Shown piece by piece: positions 12,601 through 24,600 of a stretch of 64,000 nt of DNA; position 1 is the stretch's first letter; every line of letters begins with the position of its first letter. The DNA is from Euptelea pleiosperma (Eukaryota; Streptophyta; Magnoliopsida; Ranunculales; Eupteleaceae): the NCBI GenBank assembly GCA_035048495.1, contig CM068547.1, positions 26,667,913 through 26,731,912 on the forward strand. The letters are read 5' to 3'. Made by a program: the position numbers and the translations under genes. A model generated the notes under the pieces. That model was not told where the DNA came from. It saw nothing but the letters and a program-made list of their open reading frames with translations, and searched no databases.

Positions 12601-15600
12601 CTTTTTTAGATTTTGACTCTCCCTATGCACATACGTTGTTCGATCAAATGTCCCAATTGCATTTTTCAATATGAACAAACAAAATATTGATGCTAGTTAA
12701 TTTGGACTCCTCCTCCTCTTCTAACAATGATAATGTGGAGCTTTGAACCTATGCTTGACCAACCAAGCACTTGTAGTCTACCTTGGAAAAAACTCACAAG
12801 TCAACAAACGACGGTTCTATAAAAGGTCGTGCATACAATAATCGACAAAGAATTACATGGCACAAGCACTTGTTTAGGGACTACTTCGAATCACCCAACA
12901 ACCCTCCTGAAGCATTTTGGTGGTACTTTCGCATGTGTTGTGAAATATTTATTAATATTGTTAATCGGTGGAAGCCCATGATTATTTTGTCTAGAAGTGT
13001 AACAATGTCGGAGTCATCGGTTTGTCCTCATTGCAGAAGAGATGACTACAGTAACTAGGATGTTGGCATATGGGGTGTTGACGGACACAGTGGAGGATTA
13101 CGTAAGGATAGGTGAAAGCACATTAATAGAGAACTCGAAGAAGTTTTGTCAGGCAGTCGTAGATGTTTTTGGGGTGGAGTATTTGGGGTCACTGATGAGG
13201 ATGATGTTGCAAGGTTTTTAAAGGTTAATTAGGGAAGCTCGCAGGTTTCTTGGTATGTTGGTAAGCTTGTATTGCATGCACTGGACTTTGAAGATTAATT
13301 GTCCAGTTGTGTGGCAAGGGCAATACACTGAAAAAGAAAAAAAAGAATATATATTTTTGAGACATGGCCATGTATGGTGACTACAAAATATTTTTGTAGA
13401 AAATGATTTGTATACCAAACGATGGTGATCTAGAAAAATGTTGTGGACATTTATAGGCAATTATCATCTCTAGAAAACCTTACTAATGTAATACTATATC
13501 TGGCAACTTAATCCTGGCCGCACACATGTCACCTTGGTAGCTAACCCCACAAGTGTGGATCAACATGTGAATTGTGGTCTGCCTTATCGATATATATATG
13601 TGGAACCTTGATTAACATGAGATTTCACTTCTTTTTCAAAAAAGCAAATCCCCACCAACTATGAGAACAACAAAAAGGTGTGGCTCTCGCCACATTATCA
13701 TGCTTACTAATTGAGCAATCAATAACGGTTGACAATTATCCTCCATTGGTGATATAAACATAAAGGAAATAAACTAAGAACTCTAACACTTCCCCTTCAA
13801 GCTGGAGCATACAAATCAAACATGCCCAGCTTGGTACATAGAGTAGAAAATGGATTCCTAGGCAAGGCTTTTGTAAGAACATCTCCCAATTGATCTGTTG
13901 ACTTAATATATAGAGTGATAATCCGTTTGTGTAACACCATGTCACGGATAAAATGACAATCAACATTAGTGTACTTTGTTCGCTCATAAAACACTGGATT
14001 GCTAGCAATAAAGCTAGTAGTCTGATTGTCACAATACATAGGCATATAAGAAGGAACCTCAAATCTCATCTCTTTAAGAAGGGATTGAACCCATAACATC
14101 TCACACGTAGTGTGGGCCATAGCCCTGTATTCTGCTTCGGCACTAGAGCGAGCGACAATATTCTGCTTTTTACTATGCCAAGTGACCAAATTACCACCAA
14201 CAAATGTATAGTAACCTAAAGTAGACCGACGATCTGTACGACTACCAACCCAATCAACATAAGAGAAATCGATAATAGCTAAACTCTATGATGGTCGATA
14301 CAACAACCCTTTGCCTGATGACCCCTTCAAATAATGCAGAATCTGAAAAATTGCATCCCAATATGGCTGTCGTGGGACATGCATAAACTGACTAACTACG
14401 CCAACAACAAAGGTGATGTCTAGACGAGTGATAGTAAGGTAAATCAGCTTACCAACTAACCGAAGGTAACGACCATCATCAACATAAACCTCCCCATGTT
14501 CATCATCAAGCTTAACAGTGGGATCCATAGGAGTATCAATCGGCTTAGAGCCTAGCATACTTGTCTCAGATAAGAGGTCCAATACATACTTAAGTTGAGA
14601 AAGGCTAGTACCTAATTTTTGGACTGAGCAACCTTGATGCTAAGAAAGTAACAGAGAAGACCCAAATCCTTACTATGAAATTGCCTAGACAAATGAGTCT
14701 GCATGTCTGAAGTAGCGCATGAGTCACTTCTGTGATAATGATGTCATCCACATACACAATCAAAACAATAACACCGGTGGAAAACCGTCTCACAAAAATA
14801 GAATGATCAGAAGTGGAGCGTAGAACCATAATCAAGAACAGCTGAACTGAACTTATCAAACCAAACTCGAAGCGCTTGCTTCAAACCATAAATAGCTTTC
14901 CGCAGGCGACAACCCAACTGAGTTTGACCAGAAGGAATATACCCAGGCGGTTGCTCCATATAAACCTCTTCATGTAAGTCCCAATGCAGGAAGGCATTCT
15001 TTATATCCAGCTGATATAAAAGCCAATCACAACATACTCCCACAGATAGAAGAATTTGAATAGAATTCAGCTGAACCACCGGGGAGAAAGTCTCAAAATA
15101 ATCCACACCAAATATCTGAATATACCATTTGGCAACCAAGCACGCCTTTAACCGCTTAATAGATCTATCGGGAAAATATTTAATAGTATTCACCCATCGA
15201 CATCCAATAGTCTACTTCCCTAAAGGAAGTGGAGTAAGATCCCAAGTACAATTATGATGAAGAACAGCCGTCTCCTCATCTATAGCCAATTTCCAACTAG
15301 GAGAAGACTGAGCCTATGTAAGAGAAGTATGAACATAAACATCCGACCAGGAGAGAGCAAAACTCCGAAAGGTAGGAAACACATGATGAAGTGCAACAAA
15401 GTCAGCAATGGGATGTTTAGTGCACGTGCGAGTACCTTTCCTTAAGGTGATTAGTAAGTCGGCACTGTCTTAACTAGTAGGGGATCTTGATTTTTTGAAA
15501 ATGAAATAAAATCTCACATTAATCCTGGTCCCATGTATCCGATATAAGGTGGACCGTAGGCCACATACTGATCCACACGTATGGGATTAAGTACCAAGTT

Positions 15601-18600
15601 GACACATGTACCATGAGTATTAGGTGGTTAAATATGTTATCCACATCGCCCCCTCTTGATACGACGGTTATGCATGCCAACCGACATATCAATAAAGTAG
15701 TATAGGGAAAAGACACATGTAATTAATAAGGCACATTTTTCTAAACAAAGATTGTGTCTACAGTTAAGACAACTCCAAGTATCATCATCATGGGTGGCAT
15801 ATGTCAACTCTATATATGTAGGGGGATGCCAGTCGTGAATGTGTATTTGAACAATTTGAAAGGCAGTACACGGTTGAGGTTCACCCTTCCCACCTTCGTT
15901 AAGAATTCTTCATTTTTTTTGCTCAAAAAATGGTTATAGTGGAGGTCCCTCAAGATTCTGACTAGGATTTGCTAGATCCCAACAAGTTCCTTCATGGTTC
16001 CATGAGGGACGGTGAACCTGAGAGGGTTCCCAGTCGAAGAGGGGAACCACAGAATAGACGAGGAGGTATTCCTCAAAGTGCCTCTTGAGGGAGTGGCATA
16101 CTGGGTAGTGCGGTGCCAAGTCCCTACAAACAGTCAAATTAGGTTGGGTAGGTGGCTTGGGGAGGAAATCTTGAGTTGTATTAATATGACCCTGGGGAAA
16201 CTTAGGTCGGGATGTCGATTCCCAGTTCCTCGTTTAGTGAGGGAAGTGTTGGAGTCTTTTAAGAGAGCTCTAAACCAATTAAATGACAACTTCTATAGGA
16301 TAATGTACAATATAGCATAACTGAATCGAAGATTCAATCCTGGATTCATTGTCCTTGAGGTTAGATACCTTTATCGTATCCAATTGAACCTTAAGAAAGA
16401 GGGTGCTTACTATTCTGTGAGACATAAGAATTTGGTGACCTTCATTCATGGGATCCTTGATTCCAAATAGTGTTGGTATAAATGCCCCATAATAATGTTC
16501 GATCAATTCAAGTTTGGAGATAAATTGAAAGAAGATAAGGGCCCAATGCTTCGAAGGAAGTTCGAAAGTTCAGGTAACTGGGCCTGCAACGAAAGGCCAT
16601 TTCTTTGAATAAATAGTGAATTGCATTAATGACATTTTCTAATGTCATATCTTTCGATGTGTAGATTCCGAGGACCGGTATTGGAAAAAAGTTGATTAGC
16701 ACTCAAGTCAGAGATCAAGGTCCTCTGAAAGATCAAATATAGACACTTCGATGCATTGAGAGGAAAGTTGTCAGCATTGAGTTGTGTGACAATTGCCAAA
16801 TCAACTTTTGTAAGGCAAAACAAGGAACAATTTACCCCTTTAGCCTTACATATCCTTGCTTTCGCCGACATAGAAATGGTCAAATTGTCGATTGCTAGAC
16901 TTGTTGAAGATGAGATGCATGTGGATTCTTCACAATACGATTTTACCCCAGTTTTTATCAAACTTCAGAGGGTAAAGCGATGTCAGTTAATGCCAAGGAA
17001 CCGTTATGAGGCTAGCCTATCTCGAGTCCCAGAGTTGGAGGATACCATGATTTGTGCAATACACCCTAATTTTTTGTGAATGATCTCCATGTGCACCAAA
17101 AATCAACTGTTGAATCATCTTCGTGTGGGTGCCAATGGGTCCCCAATTATCCAATTTATCCTATCCTCAGATTGGTCTGGTTCGGAACCTGGACCCCATT
17201 GACAAATGGTGATACATTTTGTACTTTGATAGGTGCCACATTACTCATTGGAAATTTTTTACCTCATACAATGGTTGATGCAAAGGGTGTATTGCACAAA
17301 TCAAGGACCATTCATCGATACATGGGGAGGTAGGCCTCTACTTCTACAAAATGTTTGATGGATAGAACTTGCATCAACTTTGATGCAAGGGCTCCCAAAA
17401 GTCACCATGTACACAAAAAGACAATTTTAAATTTAATTAACCCAAATGTGTAGGTGATGATTTTTAAGAGTCCTTAATTATAAATGCAAATATCATCCAT
17501 CAAACTTTATTCTCATATTCTTTTGTCAAATCTTGTAGGCCTTACCTCCCAATGTATTGATTGACAGACCTTGATTTGCATAACGCCCTTACCGTCAATC
17601 AAGGTGTGAAGCAAATTTTCTCTTACCCATCCGACTGAATCGTTTATCCAGTATTGGATCTGGATAATAGTGGTACCTGACCCGTTGACACCCTCCATTA
17701 AAGTCAAAGATAAGTTATTCATGGTATTTCTCACAAAACAAATGAAAAATTAACCAAGAATATTTTTCGGTTCTTATAATTATAATTTCTCTATTTTTAT
17801 TACATATAAATTCATGACTAATTGTTTAATTATTACCAACTGGACTACTTATTATCTTTTTTAGTCGTAACAGTATAACAGACAAATAACCTTACCGATA
17901 TGTCCTTTATAACGGGTCGAATCATTGTAAAAAAAAGAGTCAAAGTAATATTTTTATAATTTTTTAAATAACATTGATCATGGTAAATAATGGATAATGA
18001 ATACATTTTTCAAAATAACAGTCGTTATAACATTAAGTCTCTATTTTTTGGTAGCATTACATTATAAAAAACTAACAACAATCCAATTAGAGAATGATAC
18101 CACAAAGAAGATCAGGAGGTAAGTTTAGGAGAAGTACCTTCCGGAGTGGTACCACAGAGAAGAGGCCTAAGAAACTAACGACAAAGAGAAATCCAATAAT
18201 CCATCCCAGACTTGGGTTCTTGACATTTTCTATGCCATTTGCTCCTACTGATTGTTTGGCGATAACCTCGCTCATTCCAAAAAGATAAGTGCCAAATCCT
18301 CCTACACATTAACCAAAATATAGTTCAACAAAATAGATTTAAAAAAAAAAACTAAAGGCTAAGAACATCTCCAACCCTACCCTAAACTGCATTCCCTTCC
18401 CCAAAAATAGGGTGGGAAACTTAAAAAACCATCTCAAACCCTACCCTAAAGTCTACCCTATTTTAGGATAACCTCAAATCCTACCCTAAAGTTAGGGTAT
18501 GATTTTGGGTGAGATTCTAAAATTGTGTTCCCCCCTCTCCTCCTTTTCAATTAATTTTTTCCTCTTTTCTTTATTACCTAGGTAGGGGACATATGTGGCA

Positions 18601-21600
18601 TTAAGGGAAAAGATGGTGAGGACATTGGATAGAATTTAGGGTGAGATTCTAAAATTGTGTTCCCCGCTTCTCCTCCTTCTCTATTAATTCTACCCAATGT
18701 CCTCACCATCTTGTCACTTAATATCACCTATGTCCCCCCACTTAGGTAAAGAAAAAAGGGGAAAATGTTTTATTTTGTTGTTTTTTTATGTTTAGAGAAG
18801 GGTGGAGTTTAGGGTGGCCAATTGGAGAACCTTTTAAGTTTTAGGTAAGGGAGAGATTTTTCTACCCTACTTTAAGTGTTTAGGGTAAGGTAGGGTTGGA
18901 GATGCTCTAAGTAGCCATACGGTATGTTTGTTAAAAACCAACACAAAATGTTCTATGAATCCTTCAGTTCATACAGGAATAAGGGTGGAAACGAACCAGA
19001 CTTAGGCTTGGCTTTTGTTAAAATTTGAATAAACCCGAGCCCGATGCACATCCTAATCCAATTCAAATTTAGGCATTGAACCTTTCAAAGCTGTCCCGAT
19101 TGCACCCCTATACAAGAACATGAACATGGGGTCACTCTTTCGGGCCTACTGACCACATGGATGTTTGGCCCACCTCTTGGTGGACTTACTAAAAATCAGC
19201 TTGATTGGTGGTATCTAACCGTTAGATAGTGGTAAGAAATCCTCCCATTAAATTGCTCAAATCCAATAGCTAAAAATCACCAATTAAGCTAATTTTTGGT
19301 GTATATGTCCACCAAGAGGTGAACCAAACATCCATGCATGGTTTGGGGGCTAAAAAAGTTGTACCACATGGAATTTTGGGAGTGGGCCGGGGACTTTAAA
19401 CTCTGGCTCACGTGCTTGTGTGAAGTAATAAATAATATTAAATATTCCTTAATTATAATTTACAAAATAGAAACATGCCTAAAGGAACGAGAATAAGCTT
19501 CTTTTGCCTATTTTTATGAAAAGAGGGGCTTGTCAATGGGCTTGGCCCAATGTGCTTTAGGTGGGGCCTGCCTAGGGCCCTGGGCTAAGAATGTAGCATG
19601 TGGGGTAGGACTGTACTTAATATCATAGGTCTGATTTCTTATTGGGTCAGTTCTGAGCTTGGCCTGGTGGGTACTTAGATGTGCTTAATTGAGATATGGC
19701 ATGGCCCAACCAGCTATATATTTGTTATTGGGCAGCACGCATGAGTGATTGTAGGGGCATCTTTGAAAGAAGTGGCAAAATAAGAGAGTTTCAAGTTTCA
19801 ACCCAAATGGTAGTTTTGGAATATTAGTTTAGAGGGACAAATCTATAAATTATGATACCTCAAGGCATAGTTAAAGAATAATTTTTTTGATGTTGTCCAT
19901 GTAGAGTGGATGAGTAAAGGGATTGTTTGAGAAATAAGGAACAAATGGAATGGAAAGTAATTAAGGTTGCGTTTGTTTTTTTTTTTTTTTACGTGTGTTT
20001 CTGGACTTGCGTGCACGTTCAACACGCGCGACTTCGAATGTTATGCGTTTGGACGAATTGAATAAATTGCACGCAAAACAAATTATCTGTGTTTGTTTGT
20101 GCAAATGACGGTGGATGTTGCGTCTGATTCAGTGCATCACACCACATTATATAAAAATGTATATTGACGTTTTGGCGACTGCTAGGTGGACTCGATTCGG
20201 ACGTTTTGTTTCTAGATATACATATAGAATTATATAAAGTAAATTTTTTTAATATATAAACATTTTGAACCAAAAATGCCATGTGGTACGTGAAAATGAA
20301 TGACTTAGAATGAAGTGCTCATTTAGGTGGGTTCAAAAAACTCATACAAAGATGATTCTATTTTAGGATGACTTCAATGGTTAGGAGATCATCTCCACCC
20401 AAAATCAGACCTATATAGTCATCCATGTAGGCCCGCAGCGTTTGTTTGAGTCGTGTGTTAATTATAACTATATGAGTTGAAGGCGTTGGGTTGGAGTGGT
20501 TTTTATGGGTTTATTATAACCTTGTGAGTTGTAGGCGTTGGATTAGTGATTATTAAGCTTTGGATTAGAGTCATTATCATTGGGTTTATGATAAGCTATA
20601 ATGAGTGCTAGGCGATGGCTTGGAGTGGTTCTTTTGGGTTTATTATACTACGCGTTGGATTAGTGATTGTTAACCTTTAGATTGGAGTAATTATCATTGG
20701 GGTTATTACAACCTAATGAGTTTAGGTTTTGGATTATGAGTTCTAGGTGATGGCAAGATGATACGGGCCAACCCCTTCTTCTTGCGCCAAAGATCATAAA
20801 CTTGTAAATTATTAAAAGTCACTGCCAAAGCCTATTTGAAGTCAATTACGACTCGTATGTGTTGCTTAAGCAAGCAACTCATATTAGTAACCCGAAACTT
20901 AGACGACTTGTAGGGGATTTCTGTCTAGTAAGGGATTGTCATTCTATCCCACTCAATTGCTGTTAATAAATTCTACGAAGCATTTTTTGGTCATAGCCTA
21001 ATCAATTTAGCTAAAAAAAAACTTCCAGTGTGGGGTCTTATTATGGTAGAGGTATTGCAAGAATTATGGCAAGGCTTGACAAATTGTTCGTTAAATTGAA
21101 TTGGTTTTTTTTTAATTTGGGCAAAGCAAAGCCGGTGATCTACATCATTCATCATCAAGAAACAATACTCCTATCAATCAATCAAAAATCTATCGCACAA
21201 GTAAACACGTAAAAATTATCCAAAATTCCATCATGTAACAAGCTTAAACCAGAACAACGCAACACAAAACTCCTTGGCAAATCCATCGATTTCAAAAAAT
21301 AACAGAGAAATTTTTTTATTTGAATTGAGACCAACAAATATTACTAACAAATTATACCATCAAAAAAGAATCTTGGAAGAAATATTGATCAGTGAAAAAG
21401 AGGAGGAGAAAGTGGAACTTTGCCATTTATAAATTAAAAAAAAGAGTACAAATGGAAGAAATAAAAAGGGGAGAAAACATGCACGTACCGTAAAAATTGA
21501 AGAATTAAAAGAGGGGGGAGGATTTCAAAGGAGTGTGTAGCTATCCGTTTAGTTCTTCACATGTAGAGATATATATATATATATATATACTTACGAGGGT

Positions 21601-24600
21601 TTTGAGAGGAGTTGTTGGATTCCATGATGTTTGCTGTCAAGAAGCAATCCGGCGAGTTGCCGGAGAGGATGTACGTCGGTTGATAGGAGATCAATCGCTG
21701 GAGAAGATGATCGTAAAGGCTGGAGAGCGATCGGAGAGGAAGGTCGGCTTAGGGTTAGGGTTTTCTAAATTGGGGGTGGCTATTGATTATATCATACGAT
21801 GCACTGAAAGGTACATCAACGCACATCCGAACACGCGATTTAGCGTAAGTTCTGATTCTTGGGGGGGGTGCAACACGTACCTTGGCCCACATTGAGAGTC
21901 CTGGTGCACATTGTGAGTCGTGCATAGTGGTGAAAGCAAACACACATTTTTTAGCTAACTTGCGCACAAAAGCGCCAATGCGCGCGCATTTGTAAAAAAC
22001 AAACGCAGCCTAAGCTGTTCTTGAGGAACTCTTTTGAAAATATTGAAAAAAATGGCATGTTAAGTAATTAAATGTTTGTCAAGGGGTATATATATCTATA
22101 ATTTTTTTTTTTGAATATATAGATTAGTGGCATGAAAATGATTCATGAGCACGTGAAGAGTCATTTAGTGAACTTTATTTTTTATTTTTGGTAAGGGCAT
22201 TTAATGAACTAACATGTCCTTATGTTTGTTTAGACTAAAACTTTGATGACAACGGGCCGTCATCGAAGGCCGTGACAACCAATGAATTCTCGGCATGTAC
22301 CCTTAGTGTTTTTTCCACATACCCTTGTGCTTTTTTTGCTTTTGTAATAAAAAATTGTTAAAAAAAACACTCACAAGGGTATTTAGCAAAAAAACTCGGG
22401 GCATGTACTGAGAACTCATTGGTTGTCACGAGCTTCGATGTCTGCCCATTGTCATCAAAGTTTTACTAGTTTTTTTTTTTTTATAGGTAATAATAAGTAC
22501 CTAGGTGGGCCACACGAGTACTGTAAGTGAGTGATTGTAGAGACTTTTTTGGAAGAAGTGACAAAATAGCAAAAGTCCCTTCACTATGCATTCGAAGACT
22601 TCTACGGCTAGAATTGAGATTGTCAAGAGAAGCACCAACTTTATTCACAAAAAACTGTCGATCGCCTATTTGGAAGTACCTTTTATGAAGGTAAGGCGAA
22701 TAAAGACTATTTTAACGAGTTGTTTATCAAAGTTCAGAAGAAATTGGTGGGATGAAAAAATTGGCTATTGTCGCAAGGAGATAAGCTTGTCGTTCGACAT
22801 TCCCTATCCAAGGTGCATATTTATCTTTTGTTTGCTACATCAATGTCTAAATCTATTTGGGCAAAATTGAATAAAGTTTTTTCAAATTTTTCTAAGGAGA
22901 ATTTGAAGGGCATTCTAAGAAGAAATGGGTTGCATGAAAATAAATTATAAACATCTCAAAGAAGACGGCCTTGGTATTAGAAACATTCATGAGGTCATGG
23001 AATGTTTTCGGATGAAGAGAATGTGAAAGATTTCTTTGTGTGCCCAATTTATGCATAAGTACATAGCCAATTTCGGGTTTAATTATAAGGAAGTGCCTAA
23101 GGCTGGCGCATCGCAGAAGTGGAAGGACCCCCATGAGGTCAATGGAATTCATTTATCGTAAGGAGGGCAATATAAACTTTCGATTCAAAAATTGGCCTGA
23201 AAAAGGTTTAAATGCAGACCAGGTTAATGTTGACATCATCCAGGATAATAACGTTACCCAAGTTGAAGCTGCTGAGAAAGAATTTCTTCTTGAATCTTTG
23301 CATCAGGTGAATATTGTTGATATAAGAAGTATGAAGAGAGTGTTTTCCCTATTGATTATAATAATGAAAGGCGTGTTTGGCTTCACTCCATCGATGGTAA
23401 CTTCAAAATCAAATTTGTATATGACATTTATAGATTGAAGAACCAATTGTGGCACCAGGCTATGTGGGTCAGGCAAAAGGATGTGCCTAGCAAAATTGGG
23501 TATTTTGTGAAAAAATTGGTCCAAGATGTCATTCCAGTGGACTTTGTGCTACAAAAGAGTTATGTCACCACGGCCTCTCATTATCATTGTTGCTCGTCTC
23601 CTAACACTGAGAATATCAAACACATGTTCGTGGATAGCGAGTTCGCTAGAGCTGTCTGAGGACTTTAATTTTGAGCATTTTTTTGAAATAAATCTACGCA
23701 ATTGTGTAGGGATTGGTGCCATCTTGCGTAAATGGTGTATTGTTACTTCTCATCACTCTCAAGTGGAAATTCTTCACATCATCACCCCCACGATGATTCT
23801 TTGGAAGATTTGGTTAGAGAGGAACAAAAGCAAGTATGAGGGTAAACACAATAATATCAATTTTATTAAATGGCTTAGAGACATCAAATTGCAACGTAAT
23901 AGACTCGTGCGGGCCCACTTGTGACTTACCAAAAATCAGCGTGATTGGTGATTTCTAGCCGTATGATTTGAGAACTTTTTAATCATGGGCTTTATGAACA
24001 AGCCTATTAGTTGGTTCCAAGCCCATGATGAAAATATGCTCATGTTGGTCTCGGGCCTGTTTCAGGCCAATTCGTTTTTGCCTCACGCAATAAAACAAGA
24101 GTCGTCCATCTGTACGTGGGAAGTGGGGTCCATAACACTTTTTGGAAAATGCACCCGTGAAATCACATGGACCCCACCGATAAAATTTTACGGTACCTGA
24201 CGCATTTTTACTTGACCATATCAATTTGCAGAGTAAAACTTCGCTGACTGTATGGATCTTTGGCCAATCCCTAGGTAGACCTACTAAATATCAATCTGAT
24301 TAGTGATTTTTAAGCGTTAGATTAGAGTCAGTTTCATGGGTTGATTTTAACCATTGGAATCTGAGCATTATTGAGTCTATTGACCATTATTTGGGGTACT
24401 CGGATCCACAGGTTTGAAATCACTAATCAGGCTGATTTTTTGTTTCTACGTCCACCTAGGGATTGGCCTAACATCCATACGGTCAGTGTCCAGTGTGCCA
24501 AAATGGCTCATATTGTGGGCTATCAGCGGCTTCGCTGACAGTCACAGTTGGCAGTCAGCGAAGTTTACTCCCAGTAAAACTTGTGTCACAAGATGTTGTG

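Larger units (their letters stand above)
11700..13330 (+). mobile_element. PIF/Harbinger element, 3'-truncated, with nested Mutator MITE
   Basis: The left end is TAA followed by GAGCATCTCCAAC at 11700, a PIF/Harbinger-style terminus with TAA target. Copy B has uninterrupted intron at the corresponding place (cacatggaaaactaagg...). The insert contains a 512-bp MITE (11782-12293) and a Harbinger-type transposase remnant (12797-13328). The element breaks off soon after the first catalytic motif, and no right terminus was found. Confidence 0.6.
11666..18137 (-). other. YSL copy A intron 2, enlarged by insertions
   Basis: The intron is 6.5 kb against 719 bp in copy B. Ancestral intron sequence shared with B is seen at 11666-11699, about 13350-13500 and about 17940-18137. 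Between these lie a Harbinger remnant with a nested MITE, a copia fragment between inverted arms, a retroelement gag-like remnant and another inverted repeat. Confidence 0.75.

Noticed and set aside
21533..21895. 120-codon plus-strand reading with an [11 protein letters not shown] segment
   Set aside because: It lies in the 2-kb PIF-like element, contains a TA microsatellite read as IYIYIY, has no homolog I recognise and probably arises by chance.
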